A stretch of DNA of 58,600 bases from Chromera velia (lineage: Eukaryota; Sar; Chromeraceae): NCBI GenBank assembly GCA_018398765.1, contig JAHBMJ010005748.1, positions 8,303 to 66,902 of the forward strand, written 5' to 3'. Positions within the stretch are counted from its first letter, which is position 1, and each line of letters begins with the position of its first letter. Below are positions 14,901 to 25,100 of this stretch, one piece after another. The notes below the pieces were generated by a model, which did not search any database, was not told the origin of the DNA, and saw only the letters and a program-made list of their open reading frames with translations. A program made the translations under genes and the position numbers.

Positions 14901-15845
14901 ACGTACGGCCTTCCTGGAAGCACACAGAGAAAAGTTAAGGGACGTCCATCCTCCTCCTTTAGCTTTTCACTTTATTCGCTCCCTCACATTACACAGTCAC
15001 AAAAAAGAAGAACTCAAAAGGCCGGAAAAGGAAGAGCCAAGACAAAAAAGTGAAGCCACGCAAGACCAGACAGACCGTGAGAGAGTTTTGGGCATCCATC
15101 ACCATGCGTGCCTGCGGACAAGCACAGGACAAGACAGGCACTGAGCCACTTATACAAACGTGTGAAAGTACAAATGCGCGTGCTGGCAGATGATTCGTAC
15201 TGAGAGGTTCAATCTTCGGCAAACTCATCCATGCACGAAAGATTCTAGATCAGCTCTGCACTCTCTGAAAGGACAGCTTTCGATTATTTTTTGTTTCCTC
15301 TTTATGACAAACTCCAAGCGTGATTTTTCTTTCTTGCAGTCCCCTCTCCCTCGTCTTTCTTCGTGAGATGCGCTGATGCGCACTGAAAAGTCCACACGGC
15401 CTCACTGCATGCATGCTCACTTCATCTACTCTGTAGGTGACATCCCTTTCAAAGAGACAGATGTGTCAAACACGATCGGCCTGTTGAGACCTCAGTCCGT
15501 CAAGTCACTGACCATCTCCCTTGTGGTCATCATCTGCAGACAGTGTCAAGCAGCACAACACACAATCGATTCATTTGTTCACTTGTGATATTTTGTTTAT
15601 TTCGTTCTTCCATTATGCATTCATTGCATCATTTGTTCATGCACGTCGCCGTCCGCACGCCCATTTGATTATTCTCAATCAACACCAATTTTGCAGGTGA
15701 CACTGTCTGGGAGTCACGGGGAGTGGAAGAGAAAAGAAGAGGCGGGGAGGCGTGAACGGCTCACCACTCCTCAAGGCATACCGAGCCCTACAGATGAGAA
15801 TGCAGAACATCTCTTGCTGAGAGTCCTATCGAGAAGGCTTGCCTT

Positions 15846-15876
<31 letters not shown>

Positions 15877-16504
15877 GCTTGCCTTTGCATTATCAGCGAA
15901 TGGAACTGGGGTGCGCGAACGGAAAGAAGAGGGCACAGAGCGAGGCAAAGAAAAAGTCACAAAGAGAAAAGGAGGGACATGAAGTAAGGCATGCACGGCA
16001 GTGAAAGGAAGGCATGCAATCAAAGATTGACTCACGTCGAGAATGGTCTTCTGCAAACAGGAAGAGACGGAAAAACGAGGAGGAAACACATACGAGGGAC
16101 AGGGGAAGCAAATCAATGGTCCGATTTCTTTGCATGTGAATGGACGAAAGAACAAAGAAACAAATGAGCCGAGAGGACAAAGAAAGGAGCAAACGAGGCG
16201 AAAGAAGGCAGAAAAAAGAAAAGGATTGAATAGGACGCCCAGATCGACTAATTTATTCTTTTCCTGTCGTCATTCATGTCTCTGTATGTTCCTCTCCTGT
16301 AGCACTCCGTCACTTCCCCTCTCTCCTGTTCTCTCTGCGTCTACCGCAATCATTTCCTACCTTTCTCTTCCAGGAAACAGACGAAACCAAATGTGCATTC
16401 AGTCCTCTCTTCTGGATGATTGCTTTTGAAAACACTCCCAAAAGATGCCAGAGCAGAACAGCACGGCGCAGAGCAGGCCAAAAATGCGACCCGACCGCAT
16501 TCAC

Positions 16505-16541
<37 letters not shown>

Positions 16542-19521
16542 GAGAGAGGAAGAGAGAGAGAGAGAACGGATCAGGTAAAGCCCAGCCCTCTCCCTCCATT
16601 CTCACCGCTTGTTCGAGGACGTCGGTCTGCAAGAGGAAAAAGAAGAAGGAGAAGAGCAAGAACAAGAGAGACAGGAGGGGGTTAGGGATGTGCACGGATA
16701 AGTGGGAGTCAAGCAGAGGGATAAACCTTACGCATTGAAGGATTTAGACAGAAAGATGCGGGTGCATTTTAGCCATGAAAGGGAAAAATAGTAAGAATGA
16801 AGGGGCAAATTCACAAAGAAAACACTCGAAACCACAAAAACCAAAGAGGAAAAAGACAAAACCGCGCTTAGTTCGAGCAAGAAAGAAAGAAAGAAAGAAC
16901 GGGTCGCCCTGAGAGAGAGCAAAGGACAGGAGCCGACAGTGAAGGGACGCGAGACGGCAGACAAACTCACCGCGTACACGTATTTGTGAGTGTCCTGCAG
17001 GCGGCAGCCGGAGGGGACAGTGGGAGAAGACGATAACAATTTCGTTCCAGTTTTGCGAGAACACTTTCGAGCACTCACACTAACATTCAACAAATTTCAA
17101 ATGCGTGCACAGAAAGATGGGGGCGACCTGTTTGTCTCTCGCATCTGTACCTTCCACATTCAGTCACCTTCAGCTCAGCGAAGAGAAAAAGCAGAAGAAT
17201 AAGACGAAGAAGAAAGTCAGCTACACAAAAATGGGAAGGAGAGGACCGAAACAGAGGAAGGCACAAAGAAAAGACCGAGTGAAAACAAAACGAAAGAATA
17301 GAGAGAGGAGAAATCGGCACGAAAAAAGATGAAGAGCAGTCTCGCTCAAGTCGTATTGCAAAGAAGAGATGCGTTCCGAATGTCTAGAGAATCTCCTCTC
17401 TGCCTCTTCTGATCATGGTCATGATTGTGTCTCTTCCTACTGCTGCACTTCATCCATCCGTCTAGCTGCAGGACTGACGATCAGTTTGTTGCGGAAGTCG
17501 ACGAGTTGTTCCTTGCTGGCTGCCGCCATTTTTTGGTTCTTCATCTCTTGAGTCACCTCTCCGTCGATACCGAAAGCTTCCTTCCAGATGCCGTCCTGCT
17601 TTCTTTTCAAATCCTGGACACACACACAGAGACACAAAGACAGACAGACAGACAACCAGACAGACACGCAGACAGAGGGTTTTGGATCAATTTTTCTGTC
17701 GGAGACTCGATCATTCGGTACACCCCACTGGGTAAACCCAGCAAGCACATGCAGAACAAATCGAACGACAAAAGTGGGGGAACACATGTGCAAGGGTGCG
17801 AAGGGTGACTAACTGACTGACTGACTGACAAGCGGACTGACATCGCTGGCGCTCAGAGCAATTCCGTCAAAGTCCCTTTTTTGCTCTGCAGTCAGTTCTG
17901 AAGTCTCCAGGAGTTTCAGCGTGTCGTTGTCCTTCAACTGCAAGAAAGAGCAAGGGAGGCGAACAGCGAGGAGGGAACAATTGATTGAAGCATGGAAGGA
18001 TAGATCGATCCACCAATGAATATTTCAGACACCCCCCAATGATGTTTTTTCCCTGCATCTTTCACGCATGATCCTCTTGACAGTCGATTTGTGTGCCTGT
18101 GTTGCATTTCTTTCAAGGGATCGGTGTTGCAGTTCAGCCACAGGAAGCCGAAAGGAAAAAGAAATACTACGGAAGAGCAGACACAAAGGAAAAATCCGCA
18201 CATTTCGAAATGAAAGGCGCATGACAAGATACGCACGAAAGAAAAGAAAAGAAAAGATGTGCAATTCGAGCTTAATTCTCCCAGAAACAGAGGATCCCTG
18301 CCTTATGCCTGTATCCGTTTCTTTGCTTTGCGGTGGAAGGACATGCATATCTTTTGTAAACACAGCTCTAGCTTGAAATCTTTTGGAGTCATAATTCATT
18401 GGTTCATGTTTCGTTACCTGCTCACTCACTAACACAACTACTCACTCGCTTATTCACTCAACCGACCGACCGACAGACCGACCTCTCTGATGTCTGCCTC
18501 CTTGCTGTCGACAATTGGTTTCAGTTCTGCTACGTTGATCTTGAGAGCCTCCTCAAAGCTTTCAATCTTATTGCCAACGTTCTCCACGTCTGGGGCACTC
18601 TCAATCTCAGTGACAGTGTCTGCAGTCATTTTCGTTCATTCGTACGTGATTAGAGAAACATACCTATGTCAAAAGACAAATTCAAAAGACATTCGATATC
18701 CCGCATGCAACTATTCATATTCATTCGCATAGTGTCCTGGTCTCTACGAATATGTCCTGACTATGCAGACGCAGCATGCATGCAAACTTGCGAGACAAAG
18801 AACAATACGTAGAAGAAAAAAACATCAAGAAGATGATGTTTTGAGGGTCTCTGCGCAATTTGAGCCGTCATGTACTGAAAAAAAAAACTAACTTTTTCGG
18901 AGTTCTTCGTTGGTCTTGAAGGACGCAGGGTGGAGCTGCTGCATCTCCTCCACGTCCTTGTCGAGGTTCTTCTCCATTTGGACTTCGGAGAGAACAGCAG
19001 ACGGCTCTCCGCCCTCCTCCTGCATTTATTTATTTATTCATCATCGATGCGTACATCCATACGCGTACACAAACAAAGGGAGGGACCCGGACTGGGTCTG
19101 AAGCTTCTATCCCGTCAAGAGTTGCTGCATGGACGACTCTTCAAAACCACAATGGCAGACTCTTAATTTCGAAGGGGGGAGGAGGGGGGGAGAAATGGAG
19201 AAATAGAGATGGTTGGAAGGCGGGGACAAATTAAACGGGGAGGGAGGAGGTCCGAAGAGAAATGTAGTGGAAAAATGATAAGAAGAAAGGAAACATCATT
19301 TGCATCGTTCGGGAGGACCCAGCGGTTCCGTTCAGTAGGGGGTCGCTGTATTGCACTGGTGCTCTACCGAAGGAATTTATTTTCCCTTAGCAGCCATTTC
19401 GAAACTGTGGATTGTGATCTATCACCGCAGGATGCTCCTGTAAAGGAGACTCCTATCACACGCCCCGAACCCCCCCCTCGTGATCCCATGCCTGTTCTAT
19501 CCGTGGCCTTGTTAATCTCTG

Positions 19522-19592
<71 letters not shown>

Positions 19593-20557
19593 TTTGGACG
19601 CACCCCATTGACTTTGCCGCGAAGAGGGTCGGGAGAAGGCTCCTCGACGATCTCGTGGTTGACCTGCAGAGGCTTGCAAGAATTAAGTAAGGGAACCGAC
19701 AGCACAGCCAGCTAGAGGAATTAAATGTTTAGTCGATAGTTCTCCACTTTCACTTTTGCACAGGAACGGGCAGTTGGTTTGATGCTGCCCTGGTTATCCT
19801 TTGATCTCAATGAACCAAGCTGACACACACACACCACACGCACACACACACACCACACACACATACACGTGCACACGCTCACAGAGAGAAAAGGGGGGGG
19901 GGGCGGTAGCAAAGAGGGCAGAGACACAAAAAGGATAGCCAGAGAAAGAAGGAGAAAAGGTGGGGAAGCAGATAGTTCACAGACAATAAAACAACGCATA
20001 CAGATCGAAATAAGTAGAAATTAGATTCCTGCTTTCTCCGTTCTTTCCAAAATCGTTGTCTCTTTTGAGTCCTCACTGACCGCTGGGGAAGAGTCCGCAT
20101 CCCTCTCCGTCGTGACGGTGCTCGGTACGGTATCTGATGCAGCATCAGCACCCGGCAGTTGATCTTTTGTTGGCGTTTTTGGCGTGATGTCCTCGGTCTG
20201 ATCTTTTGTTGGCGTTTTTGGCGTGATGTCCTCAGTCTGACCGGTTCTGTCTTCCACCTCATTAGTTGCCAGAGTCTCGTCGACAGGGGTGTCACTTTCG
20301 GCATTCACCTTCTCTTTTTGGAGAATCTCCAGCAGAGTGGTGGGCTGCAGAGAGGATCGAGAGACGCATGCACATGCGAAATTGGATTATGATGGAAAGA
20401 GAAATGAAAACAAATGTTGATCGTCTCTCGGATCCACACCTAATTGTGCATTTTATTCCGCTTCTCAAGACAAAATCAGTGGCTACAAAAGCACAAGACA
20501 CCCAAAACAACAGAAGGGACCCCCCGACTGACTGACGGACACACAGACTATATCGTC

Positions 20558-20604
<47 letters not shown>

Positions 20605-22327
20605 CCGACCTTTCCGGATGGAGTCTCTCTCTGCAGGACGTCGTCTGCTCTGTTGAGAATCTTCTCGAGGGACGCCTGGTTGAGCATGTCGTCGGCGTTC
20701 TGCATTCAGGCAGGCAGGCAGGGAGGCACGCAGGCAGGCAGGCAGGGAGGCGCTGATACATGCAGGGAAATTTGTGAGGCATGGGGAGCTACAGGAGGCT
20801 TTCTTTTTTTCATGCGTCTCTTTGTCTATTCTCTCTTTCTGTGTGTGTGAGAGAGGGAAGGGAGCGGGGGGGGGGAGGCGGGCAGCCTTTTTTAGCAAAA
20901 TGAAATGTGCCTGCTGACAAAGCGAGCCAGGTAGGTGATGTCATGTATGTGCCTGCCTGCCTGCCTGCCTTGTTTTGGAATCCTCGACTGCCGGACGAGG
21001 TGTTTGTCTGCTCTGATTTGACCAGTGCATGTTTCAAGCCACTCCGATTGCAGAACCTCATGGCGGCTGTGTACGTATGAATGCTCCTTTAATAGCACAT
21101 GAGTAGAGTAGAAACAGACTCTTGGCTTCCTGACTGGCTGACTGACTGACTGACTGACTGACTGACGCTGTTGATGTCTCTGTCCCGCTGTCCCCTGAAG
21201 AAGTGGGCGCGGACCTCGGCATCGCGCCTCTGTTGCTGCACAGATGGACGGATGGAGAAACACACAGAAATACGGATGGAGATACGTGGATGCCTGGCTG
21301 GCTGGCTGGCTAGTAGACGGCTGGGAGGGTGGACTGATGGGAGCATGCAGAGAAAGAAAAAGGGAGGGAAGATGGGGGAAGAGAAGTCTGAGTTAGAGTG
21401 AATCAGTGGAGAAGAGAATTAAGGAGAGGGCGAAACACAAAAGGGGGGGGGCATCGAAGTTTCGTCGCAAGGTGGGAGAGGGGGGGACAGGGTAGCGTAG
21501 AGTCATGACCAGACAACCCCAACTCTGGTGGATGCGTGAAGGTGCAGAAGGAGAGGGGAGAGGTACACATACATACACACATACACACACACAGAGAGAG
21601 AGAGGGGGGGGAGGGGGGGGAGAGACTGATAGATACATAAAAACGAGCAGGAAGACACTCTACCACATAGATAAGTGCGAATATACACGGTAAGAGAGAT
21701 TAGGAAAACCCAAACGCAACAAAGGTTTGTGTGATCGACTCTTTTTTCTTTTCTGTCAAGGAAAAGCTCCAATGAGCTTCAAAGGAATGCAGTAAATGAA
21801 AAAAGAGCAATGTGTGCGAAAGAAGACATAAGACGGTGGTAAAGAGAAAGGAGAAAAAGGGAAAGAAAGAGGACTTCGAATCTTGAAATCCTTAATCTGC
21901 CATAAGAAATAAATAGGAACAGGGCTGACTGGAAAACACAGGAAGAAAGCCACAGCGAAGGCGATATCCTGACTGAAAGAGACAGCCAGAAAGGCACTAA
22001 CTATACCGATAGGGAAATGTGAGTAGGGATGTCTCGGCACAGTTTTGAGAAGTTCAAGGAAGTCATTTTGAGGGGTGTTGAGACTTTTGAAAGAAATACG
22101 TCCCGCCTGTTTTGATAGGCTACATGTATCGGCCTCACTGCATACTCTGAGCCAGATATGTGGTTGTATCAAAATGCATATATATGTGTAGAGCGAGAGA
22201 GACGTATACATGCATGTACATCTTTTAAGGAAAGAGTCCAAGAGATCCGCCTGACCACGAGTGCCAGATTTCCCATTGTCCTCTTCTTCCCTTCAGAACG
22301 GTTTGAAGTTTCGCTCGGTGAAAATCT
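1..22327 (-). CDS. Giant coiled-coil, cysteine-rich protein gene (partial, at least 35 exons)
   Basis: I do not recognise the family. Exons in gene order: 22256-22327 (tentative), 21167-21235, 20610-20699, 20308-20343, 19604-19663, 18893-19019, 18483-18619, 17842-17937, 17479-17613, 16971-16994, 16606-16626, 16036-16050, 15513-15533, 14592-14624, 14223-14237, 12901-13080, 12237-12404, 11867-11950, 11133-11195, 8840-10551, 8202-8347, 7434-7702, 6765-6947, 6221-6350, 5606-5771, 4866-4957, 4541-4586, 3899-4334, 3312-3431, 2825-2941, 2330-2496, 1822-1981, 1211-1426, 877-1000, 389-572 and 1-148. Every junction keeps frame, giving about 1,930 residues without a stop; most acceptors read TGCAG. The product is mostly charged, Glu/Lys/Gln-rich helical sequence typical of coiled coils, interrupted by a Cys-rich centre. 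I see no membrane segment or known catalytic motif. The start codon is unresolved and the 3' end lies left of the window. A scaffold or surface/matrix protein is possible, but that is inference. Confidence 0.75.
3475..3582. repeat. (CCAT)n microsatellite in an intron
   Basis: An imperfect CATC/CATT tetranucleotide array. It lies between the exons at 3312-3431 and 3899-4334 of the giant minus-strand gene, starting some 40 bp upstream, in gene sense, of the acceptor at 3431. Confidence 0.95.
6374..6455. repeat. (TA)n-(TG)n compound microsatellite
   Basis: Alternating TA followed by a pure TG run, in the intron between exons 6221-6350 and 6765-6947. Alternating purine-pyrimidine tracts of this kind can adopt non-B DNA. 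Confidence 0.95.
8202..10551 (-). other. Cysteine-rich repeat region of the giant gene (1.7-kb exon plus the next exon)
   Basis: The exon at 8840-10551 encodes about 570 residues, far longer than its neighbours. Three related modules are visible: one at roughly 9749-9840 (ECNGDKIEW, then CK and TGFLQ), one at 9078-9170 (ECTGEKIAW, then CK and TAFLD), and a shorter one at 9918-9980 ([10 protein letters not shown], then GKC). Between them are Ala/Glu/Lys-rich coiled-coil stretches, such as the segment at about 9340-9700. The end of this exon and the next one (8202-8347) carry closely spaced Cys pairs: CKC, CQC and, across the splice, CNCGDGK followed by ACIG. The pattern resembles small disulphide-bonded, EGF-like modules, which would suit a secreted or lumenal protein. 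I cannot assign a named domain. Confidence 0.6.
11725..11856. repeat. (CT)n-(CA)n-(GA)n compound microsatellite
   Basis: CT-rich, then CA, then GA repeats ending 11 bp below the exon at 11867-11950. On the gene strand the array therefore starts just inside the donor end of the following intron. A second CA run lies on the other side of the same exon at 11960-11996. Confidence 0.95.
13095..13893 (-). repeat. Intronic minisatellite carrying copies of a 3' splice site
   Basis: Twelve tandem units of about 57-68 bp. Each contains GCTCCTTCATCTGCATGCA, a poly-T run, and a GTTTGTTTGGTTGG-like tract. Read on the gene strand, every unit has TGCAG followed by ATGAAGGAGC. That is the acceptor and first ten bases of the exon that starts at 13080, immediately next to the array. 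Units differ mainly in an optional CTAG and in the number of GGTT repeats, as expected from slippage or unequal exchange. In frame the units read as repeated MQMKEHNQP and KKKK peptides; I treat these as intron, not coding sequence. Confidence 0.85.
14223..16994 (-). other. Run of six symmetric microexons in the giant gene
   Basis: Six tiny exons lie between the 45-codon exon at 17479-17613 and the 60-codon exon at 12901-13080. They are 16971-16994 (DTHKYVYA), 16606-16626 (TDVLEQA), 16036-16050 (KTILD), 15513-15533 (MMTTREM), 14592-14624 ([11 protein letters not shown]) and 14223-14237 (LLDAK). Lengths are 24, 21, 15, 21, 33 and 15 nt: all multiples of three, all phase 0, each bordered by an AG acceptor and a GTGAGT, GTGAGA, GTCAGT or GTAAGG donor. 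Joined in order they give one uninterrupted helical stretch that runs smoothly into the flanking exons, which is the main support for them. Each could be skipped without changing the frame. Confidence 0.65.
19528..19591. repeat. (CT)n-(GT)n microsatellite
   Basis: A pure CT run followed by a GT run, 13 bp beyond the donor end of the exon at 19604-19663, inside the intron. Confidence 0.95.
20021..20343 (-). other. Exon of the giant gene with an in-frame read-through tail (possible alternative C-terminus)
   Basis: The 36-nt exon at 20308-20343 encodes [12 protein letters not shown] and is followed by GTGAAT, which I use as its donor because it joins in phase to the next exon at 19604-19663. 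If that donor is not used, the frame stays open for another 95 codons to a stop at 20021. This tail is acidic and Thr-rich and contains two exact 13-residue tandem repeats, [13 protein letters not shown] (39-bp DNA repeat at about 20156-20233). An open, protein-like tail with an internal repeat suggests a retained-intron isoform, or else the true end of a separate upstream gene. Confidence 0.4.
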
Positions 22328-22836
22328 CTGCACACAGGTGACGGTGAGTGGATGAAAGCACTTCGCCCGTCTGTATCGATACGTACTACACAATTGACCG
22401 AAGCGCAGCTGCATGCTTGGAGGCAGAAAGAAAGAAACTTCGACCGCTTCGGGACCACTGAAAGCAGCTGATGCATTCATATTCATGGATTCACCTGTCA
22501 ATTTGTCACAGTGAACAGGAACGAAGTCCTGCGTAGGATGCGTAGGAAGGAACCTGTGAAGGGGCCAAGCTCGCTCTTGCGCGCTTTCAGAGCTGGCTAC
22601 CCTTTTGGTCGCTTTTTGTCTCTCTCTCTTTCACAAACGCACTTCTCTGTGTTTCTCTTCTCTTTTACCAGAGTCAGTATGCTCGATCCAGGAACAGCGA
22701 TTGCGAGCACCCGGCCCTAATACAGTTCTCTCCTGACGTATACGTATAGACGTATACGTACGGCTTCGATCGATCGCGCTTTCGATCAATTTAATTATAT
22801 GTACGAATATATTAAATACACGCGCATGCAATATTG

Positions 22837-22875
<39 letters not shown>

Positions 22876-23080
22876 TATACTAATTGTATGTATATATAAA
22901 TGTATATACATGCACATACATGCATATTTAAATATATATTAATTAGTCTATAAATTAATGTATCAATATTATAATTAAAATGATTAAATTTAAATGTGTA
23001 CGTATGTGTGTATATCGATATACACGTATCGGTTCAACTTTTTTAATGCATGCATATGGTATACGTGAGTGTGTTAACGA

Positions 23081-23670
23081 GATACACCCAACCAGTTGGG
23101 TGAGTGCCTCGGGGGGCCCTTTAGGGGGTCCGCAAATTTGATTGATGCACACCATCGGGGGTTTAGGCATGTCTTGTGCAGGTGCATACATGCATGGGGC
23201 GGGGGCCACGGCAACGCGCACGAAGTATGCTTTTCGGGACCACGCGAGCATACATTTGCAACTCCATGCGAGTTGTTTGAGGGGCACGTTTTAGAATTTG
23301 GGTGACACCGTGACGGACAGAGATAGAAGCGACCCCCCGGCCCCAAAAAATAAAAAAATGCGTTATGCGAGTGCATACGATCTCAGGGCCTCTCGGCTGA
23401 TCTCAGCAGAGCTGAGCTGCCCCCTGAGGCGATTGACAACCTAGTTGACAACGTTGTTCACGCGCATTTGCGCGTATACGATACAATGACGATAAAGCCG
23501 CCATTTAAGCCCCGCAGTACCCCGCGAAGCCCCTCCGCCCCGCCAATACCACTGAGCCAATGCTTATAAAAACGATAAAAAATGAAGTCTGTTTTTTTTT
23601 TAGCATTACATTTATTTAGTGAATTATAATGTGATACACCCAACTAGCTGGTGAGTGCCTCGGGGGGCAT
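23081..23670. repeat. Direct repeats (about 35 bp) flanking a 550-bp unit
   Basis: GATACACCCAAC followed by a short variable part and GTGAGTGCCTCGGGGGGC occurs at 23081-23118 and again at 23632-23668. The first copy contains a small palindrome (CACCCAAC/GTTGGGTG). The pair may mark the ends of, or repeated units within, a repetitive element. Confidence 0.6.
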
Positions 23671-24284
23671 ATAGGTAGTTCCGTAGAATGTCGCACGTGG
23701 ACTCAGACCTTAGCCTATTTGTCAGAACTAGCTTTAAGATCAGTGCAAATAGCACATTGGAGGCTTATTGAAGCGTTTTTAATGGTTGATATGTGGTTTG
23801 CAACTTATTAGAAACAATTTTGAAAGTGGCTGTTTAAAGTTATTTTGGGATCCCTGACCCCCATAACTTTAGGATCAGTGCGAAAGGGTTGGCGCCACCA
23901 CGGAGCGTGGCCAGGCGTCGGCCATGTGGCTACCTTTCTGGACATCTGCCGCCCTCACATAAAGTCGTACGCATGCAGAAATAATATGAATACGTACACG
24001 GCTATACACGGCCTGTATAATTGATACGTTAAGTGGAATCAATACAGTCAATGAGTTGTAAGATAGAGTCAGCAAGAGAAGCTGCGTGAACCGATAAGAC
24101 CATATGTGTTAGTATGTTATAATCCCGTCTATAAAATAAAAATATAAGAAATGCCGAGCTAAATAGGGGCCTGGAAGGCGCAAAATCCTAGAAAATATGA
24201 GGTGTTCCATGGATGGTTCCGCACGTGTTGCATGGCCTGTGCCGCCCGTCTACGTATGTCATGGGGGTTGCAGCTGCCAGATCT

Positions 24285-24558
24285 TTACCCCAATAGGGTC
24301 CGCGGGGGATCGGGCTCCCCCTCCCCCCCTCTATCTACCCACAATATCATAATCACCCCAAGAAGGAAGTCTGTCTTCAAGTACGGGCGCGCGCGCGTAC
24401 GTTAACATTGTGTATTGGTGTTTTTTTTATATTTTATTAGATTTTTGTATGAATTTTACAGTCAGATTTTCTTTTTCATACCTTCCATGCTCTGGGCTCT
24501 TCGGCGCATACATGCATATATGCATACAGATAAGTACATGCGGACCCTATTGGGGTAA
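24285..24558. mobile_element. Candidate 274-bp MITE with 19-bp perfect terminal inverted repeats
   Basis: TTACCCCAATAGGGTCCGC at 24285-24303 is matched exactly, in inverted orientation, at 24540-24558. The inverted repeats start and end with TA, so a TA target duplication of the Tc1/mariner kind is possible but cannot be told apart from the repeat itself. The interior has no coding potential. Confidence 0.55.
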
Positions 24559-25100
24559 TGGACCCAGCTGCCACCGGGTAAGTGAGTTTCTGCGATGGCG
24601 CACGCACTCACGCATGTACTCGAGTATACCATCCACGAACCCTCGTTCAAAAACGTTTTGGAACAGATCGATATACATGCATTTTTTATATAGTTTGATT
24701 GTATGTGTCTTCTTTAAGTTGTAACAGCGTGCGCGCGTGCGCAAGTGGCGCAACTGTTAGAATCGCAACCATAATTTGAATATACCGCATCAAATTAAGA
24801 CAATTTTTCACTTGAGTCATGAAAATTACAATTACAAATTATAAAACTAAAAATTTTTTTGGTGAGAAAATGGATCGCAATCGGTCAATACAGAGCCCAT
24901 ACGGTATGCCGGGGCCCATTTATACATTCTAGAACAGAAATTCATTTTAAATTACAAATTTTGAATTCGATTAGGATGATGATGATGTTATAAATATACA
25001 TCAACTACCCAAATTTAAATACCGTTTATTACTTTTTGCCAAACATGTCTTCCCTAACATTGTGTGTGTGATCGACCGTTTTCTGTTCATAACACCGAGA

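Larger units (their letters stand above)
22328..25100. other. AT-rich intergenic repeat region
   Basis: No credible gene. The stretch holds a (TA)n run near 22840-22875, two copies of a roughly 35-bp motif at 23081 and 23632, a possible stem-loop at 23381-23429, and an inverted-repeat element at 24285-24558. A short phrase (TTTARGATCAGTGC) recurs at about 23731 and 23869. The composition differs sharply from the GC-richer genic flanks and suggests accumulated transposon remains. Confidence 0.6.

Noticed and set aside
15776-15798. A 23-nt microexon in the giant gene
   Set aside because: It has AG and GTGAGC borders, but its length is not a multiple of three and it would disrupt the phase-0 chain.
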